Origin: Acidobacteriota bacterium
GTDB taxonomy: Bacteria; Acidobacteriota; Terriglobia; UBA7540
Length of the DNA: 55,054 nucleotides
Direction of reading: 5' to 3'
Assembly (NCBI GenBank): GCA_003225365.1
Contig: QHZN01000086.1
Span: 1 to 55,054 of the forward strand
The notes below the pieces were generated by a model. The model was not told the origin of the DNA. It saw only the letters and a program-made list of their open reading frames with translations, and made no database searches. The translations under genes and the position numbers were made by a program. Positions 44,432 to 53,355 of the stretch are shown here, piece after piece. How positions within the stretch are numbered: the first letter of the stretch is position 1; every line of letters begins with the position of its first letter.

Positions 44432-44962
44432 TTAGGCTTGATGTGTAAACTTTGCGGCTCGCCGATGGTCGGCCAGCATCGCGAGGATGGAGCCGCGCTC
44501 GGGCTTTTCCGGGTGGACGGTACAAAGGGAAAGGGGAGTGAGAGTACGCACGTAATCGTGCACGAGCTTCTGGTAGGCCAATACCATTTCCGGGTGAAGG
44601 CCGCTTCCGTACGCCCAGCTCCAATCGGAAACCCAACGCATCACGGTGCCATTCCGCCGGAGCTGCGTTCGCTCGAAGGCCGGCGTGGGTTTTACAAAAT
44701 GGGTGAGGCATTCCGGCGCGGTCAGAAAAACCAGGCGGCCGTTTCGCAGCAGGGCGTCGGGACGCAAACCATTTTCGCTAAGGCCCCGCGCGATTTCCTT
44801 CAGGCAGCGCGGCCCCGCCAGCGCCACCACCTGCTGGCCGACTTCCAGCCCCGCAACCAGGAATTTGATCACTTCGGTGAGAGATTGTTCCTGCCGAACG
44901 ACCAGTCGGCAGGCGGTTCCGTTCATCGCCTGCGCCGGCGGTACAGCTGTGTAGGATGTCAT
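44432..44962 (-). CDS. MEDS-domain (DcmR-like sensory) protein
   Basis: The 176-residue protein resembles the MEDS domain found in methanogen/methylotroph sensors: CRLVVRQEQSLTEVIKFLVAGLEVGQQVVALAGP (about 17-52), then LVFLTAPECL, VMRWVSDWSWAYG and a final LAMLADHR. MEDS domains are thought to sense small ligands or anti-sigma signals. No output domain is present, so it would act through a partner. The assignment is moderate. Confidence 0.65.
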   Translation of the reverse strand: MTSYTAVPPAQAMNGTACRLVVRQEQSLTEVIKFLVAGLEVGQQVVALAGPRCLKEIARGLSENGLRPDALLRNGRLVFLTAPECLTHFVKPTPAFERTQLRRNGTVMRWVSDWSWAYGSGLHPEMVLAYQKLVHDYVRTLTPLSLCTVHPEKPERGSILAMLADHRRAAKFTHQA

Positions 44963-45095
44963 ATAGCTCTATCTTCGGCGAAATTCCGCTCCGATGTCAA
45001 CGGCCACGGAGACGAATTTTTGCAGGGCGCCGGGGGCCGGATTCCTCTTTCGCCTGTTCTTCGCGGCAGAGATAAAACCGGCAATCCGCAACCTG

Positions 45096-45860
45096 CTAGA
45101 GCGGCTTCTTGCTGAGTGTAGGGGAGACTTTCGCCAACTCGTCCACGAAGGGCCGGGCGGCGGCGGGCGTCTCGAGGTTTCCGTTGAGCAGGACTTCGCG
45201 AGCCTCCACCTCACGCCCATAGAGGTTGTGGTTGCCGTCACGATCCTGCTTGAGAACAGCGCCTTTGAGCTCGAGCCCCGCAAAGACGCCCTGGCTTCGC
45301 GAATAGGTCAGAATTTTGGCGTTCATTTGTGCGTCGGTTTCCGCAGAGGCCGAGCGGCCGACGGGACCCGCAGCCGCCGAGACATCTCCGCCGAGGGTGA
45401 ACTTGTCCTCGAGCAGGCGGTCAATCCCCGAGGGATTCATCACCAGCATGACGACGTCCACCGCCGCCGCGCCGATTTGAAGTCCGAAACTGCCACCCTC
45501 GAGTGTCACCATCGCAGGGGGACCCCAAGGCCCTGCCCCTTGCGACTTGCGGCAGGAGACTACGCCCTTGCCGTAGCGCCCGCCGATGATGAATCCGCCT
45601 TTCTTCATGGAAGGAATCACCAGCACACATACGGAGCGGTCAATGAGATCGCGCGGGATGCCCTGGTCGGGGGCGTCCATGATCTCCCGAAAGGCGCGCG
45701 TCGCGCGGTCCAGGCGTTCCAGTTCGGAATTCGCGGCAGCTTGGGCAGGAAAGTTAGAATCCCCAAGGGCGGCCGCGGGCAACAAGTGCGCGGCAGCGAT
45801 ACTCACCAGTACCGCGAGAATTGACGGCCCAAGCTGTATTGCGTTCTTGGATCTCTTCAA
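45096..45860 (-). CDS. Exported SYLF (Ysc84) domain protein
   Basis: The 254-residue protein has a signal peptide (about 1-32) and a SYLF lipid-binding domain: FREIMDAPDQGIPRDLIDRSVCVLVIPSMKKGGFIIGGRYGKGV, then WGPPAMVTLEGGSFGLQIGAAAVDVVMLVMN and LTYSRSQGVFAGLELKGAVL, all family signatures. Bacterial versions are lipoprotein-like or periplasmic proteins of unknown function. It is a single-gene unit. Confidence 0.9.
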   Translation of the reverse strand: MKRSKNAIQLGPSILAVLVSIAAAHLLPAAALGDSNFPAQAAANSELERLDRATRAFREIMDAPDQGIPRDLIDRSVCVLVIPSMKKGGFIIGGRYGKGVVSCRKSQGAGPWGPPAMVTLEGGSFGLQIGAAAVDVVMLVMNPSGIDRLLEDKFTLGGDVSAAAGPVGRSASAETDAQMNAKILTYSRSQGVFAGLELKGAVLKQDRDGNHNLYGREVEAREVLLNGNLETPAAARPFVDELAKVSPTLSKKPL

Positions 45861-46017
45861 GGTTGACTCGCTTTCTCCCAGGGGGCGCTCCGAGATTCCG
45901 GAGCGGCCTCCGGGGCGCGCTTCTCACCAGCGCTCCTGGGCAGTTTACTACGGCGGCGGAACGAATGTCACTGGTCCGGCGGCTCTGGATCGGACTGCGC
46001 TGCCAGAATGAGTATGC

Positions 46018-46062
46018 TGGCAGGGACTACGGGACTCGAACAGGCGGCCTCAGGCGTGACAG
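46018..46062 (-). pseudogene. tRNA-like 3' fragment
   Basis: On the reverse strand the stretch CTGTTCGAGTCCCGTAGTCCC has a T-loop (TTCGAGT) and the layout of a tRNA 3' half, preceded by CTGTCAC, which resembles a tRNA anticodon loop. The T-stem has two mismatches and there is no matching 5' half, so it is not a working tRNA. tRNA 3' ends are common attachment sites for integrative elements. Confidence 0.4.
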
Positions 46063-46480
46063 GAAACGGACCATTTCCATACTCTCCATCCTTTACCATA
46101 TTTTCCGTGGCCTTATGCGAATTCGGGGCGTCTGCTTACGCTCAAAAGAAGAACGCCGTTAGCGCCAATTTCATAGAATTTTGGAACAATTTTGGAACAC
46201 ACCGGTTGGGACGATTATGATGTCCGCCCTGCGTCTTGTGACCCGCGCGGGCTGAAGTCCCAATACTGGCACCCGCGCGCCGGCCCGAGCCTCGGCCCCC
46301 GAGGCAAGTTCGGTCAGCCGCAGCTGGTCGGACACGTTGTAGAGAAACAGCGCCTGAAACGAGCCCCTGAGCGCCTTCGCGCCCCTCCCTGTGTCGTAGA
46401 GGGTTAAGTCAACCTTACTTTGGCAAGGCTCTTCCGCGCAATCGAGTCCTCGGTTCGTTTCGCTGGATTCCCGCTTGCCG

Positions 46481-46532
46481 TTCGACAGGCTCACGGCGGT
46501 GAACAAAGTCGAACCGTGAGCGTAGTCGAAGG
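46481..46532. repeat. Dispersed repeat, copy 2 (TTCGACAGGCTCAC type)
   Basis: TTCGACAGGCTCACGGCGG followed by AAAGTCGAACC and GTAGTCGAAGGG repeats the element at 8151-8193, in the same orientation but longer. Confidence 0.75.
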
Positions 46533-46808
46533 GAAGATGTGATGACTGAGCGAATTCGAAGAACGAACGCGTGGAGCAAGACGTGGATTCCAGCCGCGTG
46601 GATTCTCTCCGCGCCATGTCCGCGGGCCCGGTACGAAAGTAATGGCACAAAGGTGCCATTCACCCCCCCACCTCCGTGCAATTGCCGAGGTTGCAATCCT
46701 AGCTCACACTCGTCTCCGACGGGTCGACAAGCCATTTTCCCGTCATTGGGAATATCTCTCGGCAAGGCCGCGGAAGCGGAATGAATGAAAGGCCGCCGGA
46801 ATTAGAAA

Positions 46809-47159
46809 ATGACGAAGACCGGTTACCAACGGGCTGTGCGCTTTCCGATTCAAACCGAGATCCATTACCGGCCCGAAGGCAAAGCGGAATGGCGCACGGG
46901 AGAGACGAAAAATATCAGCCGCTCCGGAGTGTTGTTCAATGTAACTGAGCTCCTCGCGGTCAACACGGCGCTGGAATTGATGTTTCCCCTTCCCAGCGAA
47001 ATCGGGAGCGAGGCCGGCGCCATGGTCCTTTGCCGCGGCCACATTGTGCGCACGATTCTTCCCCCCGCTTCGGACCAGCTCGGTTCGATGGCGGCGGACT
47101 TCTCGGAATACCGGCTGCAGCCAGCAAGCGGGAAAAAGACCCCAGAAGACGTCAAGTGA
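46809..47159 (+). CDS. PilZ-domain protein
   Basis: This 116-residue single PilZ domain has RAVRFPIQTEI at the start, where the RxxxR motif is only partly kept, and TKNISRSGVLFNV with the NxSxSG motif. It is therefore likely to be a degenerate or modified cyclic-di-GMP receptor. The C-terminus is Lys-rich. The ribosome site is weak. It is the second PilZ protein in the window and not adjacent to the secretion operon. Confidence 0.82.
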   Translation: MTKTGYQRAVRFPIQTEIHYRPEGKAEWRTGETKNISRSGVLFNVTELLAVNTALELMFPLPSEIGSEAGAMVLCRGHIVRTILPPASDQLGSMAADFSEYRLQPASGKKTPEDVK

Positions 47160-47320
47160 GAATCCCTTCAAATTTCCGTTTGGATGTTCGCCGCGCAGGC
47201 GTCCGCGCCGGAGTTGTCAGCCGGCGTAACCGATTTCGTCCGCCTCAGTACCCCGGCGATCTAGCGCCCGAGCCCGCCGCCAATGGCCGAGGCCTGGGCT
47301 GTCACGTTTCTCGGAGCCTA

Positions 47321-47437
47321 CCTCGGAAAGACTCGGAAGCCGCAGCCACAAATCTCCGAACCACTCAGAAAAGCGATGCCCACGCACAGGGCTCTCTCCT
47401 GGAGCCGGCCTCGAAATCACCGAAGGTCGCAGGTGAC
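47321..47437 (+). repeat. Imperfect direct repeat, copy 1 (117 bp)
   Basis: It aligns without gaps to 47834-47950 with 88 of 117 positions identical (counted by hand). It lies 28 nt before the ATG of the Cys-rich gene. Confidence 0.75.
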
Positions 47438-47465
47438 AGGAGCTAGTCAAAGGAAAAACATCCCG

Positions 47466-47747
47466 ATGAGCCTCTATAACCAATTCAAACAATGGTGCGA
47501 CCGGCTTTACCCACTTTTGTCTTTTGAACTCCTGATCCCCGCGCTCGCGCTGGTCGCAATCTTTGGGGCCAACTTTCTGGCAGCGCATTCTCCAAAAGCA
47601 ACGGCCCAAGTTTGCGCGATCGAGCATTGCGATTGCCACATCGATCGAAACTATTGCATCAGCTGGTGCGCTAAGGACGGCTCGAAGTTAGGGCCTTGCT
47701 GCCGGTTGCACTGCGTTTCGCTCCTGAAGAATTCGGGTGCCAAATGA
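47466..47747 (+). CDS. Cys-rich membrane-anchored small protein (93 aa)
   Basis: The family is not recognised. Residues about 18-38 form one hydrophobic helix; the rest, about 45-93, has eight Cys in C-x5-C-x-C, C-x3-C and CC-x3-C groupings with several His (HCDCH, WCAKDG, PCCRLHC). This would suit metal binding or a disulphide-rich outer domain. The frame is open back to 47283, but that part lies over the repeat and has no domain character, so ATG 47466 was chosen. The ribosome site is poor, and real expression is not certain. Confidence 0.5.
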   Translation: MSLYNQFKQWCDRLYPLLSFELLIPALALVAIFGANFLAAHSPKATAQVCAIEHCDCHIDRNYCISWCAKDGSKLGPCCRLHCVSLLKNSGAK

Positions 47748-47833
47748 GTCTTACGCCTCGAACATATTCTCTCTCCGAGTAAGTATCGACAGTAAAGCCA
47801 TTACCGTGCGGAACCCGGGACGCCCGAAGCGCG

Positions 47834-47950
47834 CCTCGGCAGGACTCGGGAGCCGCAACCGCGACTCTCGCAACTACTCATAAAACCACTACCCATGGAT
47901 AGGGCTCTATCCCGGCCCCAGCCTCGCACTCGCCGATGGTCACAGGCGAC
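47834..47950 (+). repeat. Imperfect direct repeat, copy 2 (117 bp)
   Basis: Partner of 47321-47437, placed at the start of the Kelch/Ig-like pseudogene. Confidence 0.75.
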
Positions 47951-48411
47951 TCGGATTCGACCGGCGCGACCTTGGCCACCACTGGGTTCTTCACCTCCGA
48001 TGGCAGCTTCACCGCTGCGCCTTTCATGAACTTCGCGCGCATGGGCCAAACAGCCTCCCTGCTTCAGGACGGCCGGGCGCGGTTGCGGGCGGAAAGGGGA
48101 CCTCCGGAACAACGTCCACAAGCTCTGAGGTCTACGGTTTCGCCACCGCCAGAACCGACGTCGCCGACTGCCCTCCGGGCACCACCGTAAATATCTCCGG
48201 CTCCGGCTGGCAGGCGGGCGAGTCGGTCATGCTGATGCTCGTCGAATCGCCGTTCAGGGATGCCCACACCCCCTTTACCACTGTCGCCGACGCGGACAGG
48301 CACCTCTCAGACAGCTCATCCACAACCGACTCTCACGACATAAGCATCAAGTTCATGCTCACCTCCGCCGGCTCCAGCCCATTGCTAGCCTGCGCGCCAT
48401 CTGTTTCTTAA
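47936..48411 (+). pseudogene. Frameshifted Kelch / Ig-like repeat protein
   Basis: In one frame, TGFFTSDGSFTAAPFMNFAR and GQTASLLQDGR form a Kelch-type repeat (the usual sequel is VLVAGG). A one-base shift near 48078 moves the reading frame, after which AGGKGTSGTTSTSSEVYGF follows, then PPGTTVNISGSGWQAGESV and a stretch like the Ig/filamin-type repeats of large secreted proteins (HDISIKFMLTSAG), ending at the stop at 48409-48411. Intact relatives are large cell-surface or secreted proteins; here only about 155 codons remain. The start is also missing. Confidence 0.72.
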
Positions 48412-48806
48412 GGGGTTTTCGATTTCTGAGGGCGAATGTCCTGGGCAAAGTACCACTCATGGCCTTCAGGATCCGTCGCCCCATAACGCCGATGGCCGTA
48501 CTCCGTGTCGGTTGGCTCCTCGAGGATGATGGCACCAGCTTTGCGCGCGCGTTGAAAATGTTTGTCGACGCCCTTTACATTAATGTACAGGCTCTGCGTG
48601 GCTTGGCCTAGCCGCTTCGGATTGCGATAACCGGACCCGGGACGCCCCATCATAATCAGGGCGTCGCCAAACTTCATCGCAGCGTGATTGATCTTGCCGT
48701 CCGGGCCCCGCATCTGGACGCCGTACTTGCGGAGTCCGAAAGCCTTGGCCAAGAACCTCAGAGCGCGGCCAACGTCTTCATAGTAGAGATACGGCGTGAT
48801 AGGCAT
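48408..48806 (-). CDS. VOC-superfamily (glyoxalase/PhnB-like) protein
   Basis: The 132-residue protein has a VOC fold: PYLYYEDVGRALRFLAKAFG is the typical start, followed by GRPGSGYRNP, LYINVKGVDKHFQRARKAGA and a closing YGATDPEGHEWYFAQD. One Glu and one His suitable for metal binding are present (EYGHRR, EGHEW). The substrate is unknown; PhnB-like and antibiotic-resistance VOC proteins look alike. GGGAG lies 9 nt before the ATG at 48806; the long frame further upstream runs through unrelated sequence. Confidence 0.85.
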   Translation of the reverse strand: MPITPYLYYEDVGRALRFLAKAFGLRKYGVQMRGPDGKINHAAMKFGDALIMMGRPGSGYRNPKRLGQATQSLYINVKGVDKHFQRARKAGAIILEEPTDTEYGHRRYGATDPEGHEWYFAQDIRPQKSKTP

Positions 48807-48994
48807 AAGCTGTGCTCCCGTTTTGTCTTCAGTTTGTTGCCCGCACGATGACACGCGGGCTAACTCTTGTTTAGGCTGACCTGAATAAAACACCTCCGGG
48901 TCGGCATAACGAGAAAGCGCCAATGCCGCGTCGCGGCCGTAACCACTTGCTATGTACCGACTTCCAATGCATGTGGCAATCCGCCTCTGGGATC

Positions 48995-49270
48995 TTATCC
49001 GGACGCCTCGGCCTGAATAATCCCCTGGCTCTCGACCGAGAGCTCCCTCCGCAGCCGGTCGAGGGGACTGTGCACCCCCTGCCCGCCGCGGTTCAGCACA
49101 AGCGTATATACCATCGCCGTCTTGAGGCCCTTGTGCTCCAAGATGAAGCGGCGAATCCAGTGGATGTAGGCCTGATCGATCCGACGGCATAAATGCCGAA
49201 TGCACAGGACTTCTGACACGCGGTCGTGGAGCCTCGGCACCAGCTGTCCAGGGAATAGCCCCCGTGGTGA
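48995..49270 (-). pseudogene. Internally deleted integron-type tyrosine integrase
   Basis: The reverse strand encodes an integrase N-terminal core-binding segment (LVPRLHDRVSEVLCIRHLCRRID then AYIHWIRRFILEHKG) joined directly to an IntI-like C-terminus (LKTAMVYTLVLNRGGQGVHS then PLDRL). The catalytic middle, with its Arg and His residues, has been deleted at about 49127. The Tyr in MVYT is kept. The NRGGxGVxSPLDRL tail is characteristic of integron integrases. The frame is still open but the product cannot be a recombinase. Confidence 0.78.
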
Positions 49271-49312
49271 GCGACGATTCGCGGCCGAGTTGTTCACGAC
49301 GCCTCGCTCCAA

Positions 49313-49656
49313 GAAACTTCTGGCTCTGGAAAGCAGAAATACTACGTCCGCTGAACCTGCGAGTCAACGGCACGGCACCTCGCCGAGCTGTTTCCGCGCC
49401 GTGGGTGCTGGCGATACCGCCTGTCACAGGAAATGCCGGATAGATCCGCTGTGACGCCGCAGTGTTTAGTTGGCCGCAGTTGGCGTCTGAGGTCCGGATT
49501 CCCCGCCACTTGGCGACAAGGGAAGATCTATCAAAACCCCAGCGAGCGGCATAGCCACCCCAATGACCTACGTCGGGACAAATAGCGCTAGGCAGTTCGT
49601 CGTTATCGCGGCCGGCAGCCGCAACAAATACGAAAGAAATTTCCGTCGGATTCGTC
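49313..49656. other. Intergenic region between integrase remnant and alpha-galactosidase gene
   Basis: No gene or clear repeat was found. No canonical integron attC site was recognised. Confidence 0.5.
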
Positions 49657-51708
49657 TTATTCGGCTTGTGCCTCCAGCAGCAGGTGTTTCTCAAATTGGG
49701 CAGTCCATGTGGCCACGGGACCGCGAACCGTTCCCAACGCCTCCCCGGTCTCATAGTTCGTCAGGCGATAAGCTCGCTTCTCCAAACCTCGCAATTTCAG
49801 CTTGCCGCTCCACTGGTGAGCGTAGAAGGCGTAGTACATGTTCCCGTTCTTGCGGATGGCGTGGGCTTCCGGTCGGTCAAAACCGATGTCATACAACGTT
49901 CCCAGGTATTCGCCCCTGGAGAGCATTTCGGCCTTATAGATTTTGATCCATTTGTCCCAGATTTTTTCCTTCTCAGGGGTCAAATCCAGCTTGGGCCGCC
50001 GGGCCGAACCCACCGGCCAGGTGAAATTGGTGCCCACCACGCCGCCCACTCCAATCGTCGAGGCGAAGTCGTCACCGCCATCGCTCATGTCCACGTGGTC
50101 TCCGAAGAAGGCGATGGAATCGCCCATCAAGGCCTTGAGGGTTTTTCCCTTCAGACGGACCTGCCAGGAACTCTTGGGGTCGGAGGCAACTGACATGTTC
50201 ATGAAGGGCATTGTGAAGAACGAGTACGCGGTCCCGCACGGGCAGAACTCAACTAGCGCGTCGGGCTTGATGCTGAGTGCCGTATCGTAGATCGCCTTGA
50301 AGAATCGGGGCAGCGCCTCCACCGCCTCCTCGGGCATCGCGTGATGGTGGGCGGGGTTGTAACAGGGGGGCACACCATTCATGAATTGTCCATCGAGCTT
50401 CAAGCCGTCAAAACCCCAATCACGCATGGCCTTGATGACGATGGCCTTGTGGTATTCCACCACTCCGGGAACCGCGGGACAGAGATACCACGCGTTCCAA
50501 TAGGAAATCTTCTGCTTCGATCCGTCGGCATTGAGCAGCAGATACTCTGGGTGCTCCTTGATTAGTTGCGTGTCTGGATCAACCGACACAGGCGCCCACC
50601 ATAGCTGAGCTTTGAAACCTTCGTCGTGAATCCGGTCCACCATCGCTTTTATGTCGCGGTCACCACCGGGAAATTTCTCTGGATTCAGGAACCAATCCCC
50701 CTCGGCGGTCTGCCATCCGTCATCCAGGGTGACCCACCGGAAGCCCAGTTTTTTGACGATCGGCAAGGCATTGTAGACCTGCGCCGTTGTGAAGTTCCTG
50801 CCGAAACCCCAGGCACACCAGATGGGACCAAAGGCGTCATCAGGCGCCGGCTTGAACACCACACCTTGTTTGACCATCGCCCGCCGATACTCCGCCAGGC
50901 TTCGGAAGTAGTCACCCAGATGAACGATGACGAAAGTCCGAAACGTCTTGATCGTTTCTCCCGGTTTCAGTTCTCTATTCAATTTGAAATGCACGGCCAC
51001 TGTGGCGTGCTCCTGGTCCGGCATGGCGACGGGAAGAGAGACCAGCTTGGGACTCAGCTCCAGGTGACCCGCGGCGATACCCACGTCTCTCCGCCAGACA
51101 TCCACGACCGGCGTTCCCCCTCCGTAATCGGTGTCGTTCATCCCCAGATAGTTTTCCTGATCGAAACCTGTCTTCAATGGCAGCACCCAGTCCGGCCTCT
51201 TCTCGTAAGAGCCGCTCTGGTACGACCAGAACGCCGGCTCGCCGCTCCCCTGACCGGCCGAGATGGAGTAGCGGTGGTTCGTCCAGCCGTCCACGGAAAG
51301 ACTGGAGTCTCCGGCGTTTGTGTACTGCACTTCGAAAATGGCCATCTGCGGAAACTCGCCGCAGGTCGTCACGGAAACGATCTTCTTCAGGGACGGTGCG
51401 GCCCCGGTCAGGGTGACGCGCTGCCCAGCACACATTGCATCCCGGACGGTCTCGCGTTTCACTTCGTGCAAAGTGAAATCACGGATTTCCTTTCCCGCGA
51501 CCGTGAGGGACTCCGAGGGCGCGAAGTCGCCGATCGCGATTTCCCTGCCTTCGAACTTGGCCACCACGCGACTGTGCAGCATTTCGTTGAACTCGATGCG
51601 GATATTCCTGCCATCCGCTTGGGCCCTCTGCGATGCCGAGGGGCCGGACCAACTCGCCAGCCACACTGCAAGCCCGACGACAAGCATTTTCCATGATTTC
51701 ATTAGCAT
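49657..51708 (-). CDS. GH36-like alpha-galactosidase, exported
   Basis: The protein has about 683 residues with a signal peptide (about 1-30). A beta-rich N-domain (to about 300) precedes a TIM barrel with WVTLDDGWQTAEGDW, FKAQLWWAPVSV and the nucleophile segment GFDGLKLDGQF (Asp about 439), then a likely acid/base Asp in SVASDPKSSWQ (about 510). A C-terminal beta domain closes it. This is the GH36/GH-D clan pattern; the substrate is probably an alpha-galactoside but this is not proven. Start options ATG 51708 and ATG 51702 lie 6 nt apart, with GGGAGA upstream. It follows the Tat-exported gene, so they probably form an operon. Confidence 0.85.
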   Translation of the reverse strand: MLMKSWKMLVVGLAVWLASWSGPSASQRAQADGRNIRIEFNEMLHSRVVAKFEGREIAIGDFAPSESLTVAGKEIRDFTLHEVKRETVRDAMCAGQRVTLTGAAPSLKKIVSVTTCGEFPQMAIFEVQYTNAGDSSLSVDGWTNHRYSISAGQGSGEPAFWSYQSGSYEKRPDWVLPLKTGFDQENYLGMNDTDYGGGTPVVDVWRRDVGIAAGHLELSPKLVSLPVAMPDQEHATVAVHFKLNRELKPGETIKTFRTFVIVHLGDYFRSLAEYRRAMVKQGVVFKPAPDDAFGPIWCAWGFGRNFTTAQVYNALPIVKKLGFRWVTLDDGWQTAEGDWFLNPEKFPGGDRDIKAMVDRIHDEGFKAQLWWAPVSVDPDTQLIKEHPEYLLLNADGSKQKISYWNAWYLCPAVPGVVEYHKAIVIKAMRDWGFDGLKLDGQFMNGVPPCYNPAHHHAMPEEAVEALPRFFKAIYDTALSIKPDALVEFCPCGTAYSFFTMPFMNMSVASDPKSSWQVRLKGKTLKALMGDSIAFFGDHVDMSDGGDDFASTIGVGGVVGTNFTWPVGSARRPKLDLTPEKEKIWDKWIKIYKAEMLSRGEYLGTLYDIGFDRPEAHAIRKNGNMYYAFYAHQWSGKLKLRGLEKRAYRLTNYETGEALGTVRGPVATWTAQFEKHLLLEAQAE

Positions 51709-51795
51709 GATGAACTTCTCTCCCATAGGCGAAAACGATTTGCGGATTACGGATGCGGCCTCCGACCTCAATAGGATGATCGGTCAATCAAACGC

Positions 51796-53355
51796 TCAAT
51801 CCGGGCTGAGATTTGTCCGCAAATGAAGGGAGCCGTCATCCTCCAGTTTCTGGTGACAGTCCCAGCGGACGGGGTAGCGCATACCTTTCACTTCAATCTC
51901 CGCCTTGAGTCTCAGTCCCTGCCAATTCGTTCCCCTGGGCAGGACGAACTGCGCTTGCCGGATTTTCCCGGGGAGCGGATAGCCGGGATCGAGCGAACCG
52001 CCGACCGCGATCTTGCCATCGTTACTCGCGAGGGTCACACGCAGCACACCGGGCACCCCGGCGATTCCGTCGTTGGTGAAGCCGATCACCAGCCCCGGCG
52101 AGCCGTCCTTTTCATATTCCCATACCAACGATGGCCTGACGCGATATCCGATTCGCCGGCCGATCTCGTCAATCGACTGGGGATATTGGCGGTAGTAATT
52201 CAGGATGTGGTCTGCCTTGATATGGTGAAAATTCCAGAGCGACCAGTAATTGGCGCCCACGTCCATCACGTGGGTGATTTCGTTGTCGGTGTAGGGAATC
52301 CCTTCGTTAATACGGAGCGAGCCAGGCGAGCCATCCGACATGCCGACCTCCACAATGGCGGCGACCCAGGGCGGCCGGTTGCCGATGGCCTCAATCTGTT
52401 CGTTCTCGACGAAAATCGTATCCGTCCGCAGCCAGTTATAGCTGCGCACGGTTCGATCGACGACTTCCGAGTTGCCGACGCGGCTGAAGTCTGGTTGGGT
52501 GTTGGTGACCAGCGGAGTCTTGGTCCAGTGCTTCAGTTGCACTTCGAACATGTTGATCCAGGTTCGCTCGGCCGTTGCGTAGTCTGGAAACGGATTATTG
52601 GCGAACGGCCACGTGTGCCCCTCGCCCCAGAAGCCGTACATGAACGTATCCATGAACTCAACCAGTGGATTGCCGTTCAGTTCCGCGGCCAGTAATCCGT
52701 TTAACTCCTCGAAGGCGGCTTGGAAGGCCGGGTGGTCGTAGCGCGGCTCGAGGTAGGTCTTGCGATGCCGGGCGGCGTTGGGGCTGCCTTTCCATTCGCC
52801 CTGTAGTTTCACCATCGGAACTTTCTCGAGAACGAAATCAGGGAGCGCTTCTTCCTCATAGTCGGGAGCGCGCATCTGAATACGAAAGGCCACACGCTTG
52901 CTGTGCTTTGCGGCCAGCCCGAAGGTGAGCTTCCAGTAATCGGGAAATTCCAAGCGTCCGGGACGCGGCTGAACTTCACGCCAGGTGGGGCGCAAGTACA
53001 GCTTCTGTCCGAGGGGAACGCGCACCAGGTCTTCGATGGCCTGCGGAATGTTATCGGACTGGATTTCCGCCCTGCCCATGTCGGCAGTGATGTAAGTGAT
53101 GAGCCCCCTGCCGAAGCTCGCTACGATTTCCTTCGAAGGTGTCGTGGCCATGACGACCGAGGAGCCCGGGACCACTTCCTCGGGCGGATACTGAGGAAAG
53201 GGTCCTTGGTTCAAACGATCGGCGATTGGAGGACCAGACCCGAAATCATACTTGTCCCAATTGTGGGCGGGAACGAAAGCTTTGGCGGACGCTCCGGCTA
53301 TTCCGCCGGCGACTCCCGTAACCCCAGCCGTCCTGAGAAACTCTCTCCGATCCAT
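51796..53355 (-). CDS. Tat-exported glycosidase-like protein
   Basis: The 519-residue protein starts MDRREFLRTAGVTGVAGG, a twin-arginine export signal with RR and a hydrophobic core. The middle resembles a TIM-barrel glycosidase: FRIQMRAPDY, a MDTFMYGFWGEGH motif where WGEGH might hold a catalytic Glu, and MDVGANYWSLWNFHH. The C-terminus (about 415-519) is beta-rich, like a DUF4832-type accessory domain. The exact family is uncertain. GGGAG lies 9 nt before the ATG. It lies upstream of the alpha-galactosidase gene on the same strand. Confidence 0.75.
   Translation of the reverse strand: MDRREFLRTAGVTGVAGGIAGASAKAFVPAHNWDKYDFGSGPPIADRLNQGPFPQYPPEEVVPGSSVVMATTPSKEIVASFGRGLITYITADMGRAEIQSDNIPQAIEDLVRVPLGQKLYLRPTWREVQPRPGRLEFPDYWKLTFGLAAKHSKRVAFRIQMRAPDYEEEALPDFVLEKVPMVKLQGEWKGSPNAARHRKTYLEPRYDHPAFQAAFEELNGLLAAELNGNPLVEFMDTFMYGFWGEGHTWPFANNPFPDYATAERTWINMFEVQLKHWTKTPLVTNTQPDFSRVGNSEVVDRTVRSYNWLRTDTIFVENEQIEAIGNRPPWVAAIVEVGMSDGSPGSLRINEGIPYTDNEITHVMDVGANYWSLWNFHHIKADHILNYYRQYPQSIDEIGRRIGYRVRPSLVWEYEKDGSPGLVIGFTNDGIAGVPGVLRVTLASNDGKIAVGGSLDPGYPLPGKIRQAQFVLPRGTNWQGLRLKAEIEVKGMRYPVRWDCHQKLEDDGSLHLRTNLSPD

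Larger units (their letters stand above)
45861..46808. other. Gene-poor scar region
   Basis: Open frames exist (for example on the reverse strand 46171-46659), but none has a recognised motif, a ribosome site and a credible length together. The region holds a tRNA-like fragment at 46018-46062, a tandem TTTTGGAACA at about 46179-46198 and a dispersed repeat at 46481-46532. It looks like the residue of past insertions. Confidence 0.55.

Noticed and set aside
46171-46659. A 162-codon reverse-strand frame in the scar region
   Set aside because: No motif or ribosome site; part of it is the dispersed repeat translated. A remnant of an older gene cannot be excluded.
47321-47950. The 117-bp repeats as integron attC sites
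   Set aside because: Their length would fit and an integrase remnant is near, but I found no matching GTTRRRY and RYYYAAC ends.
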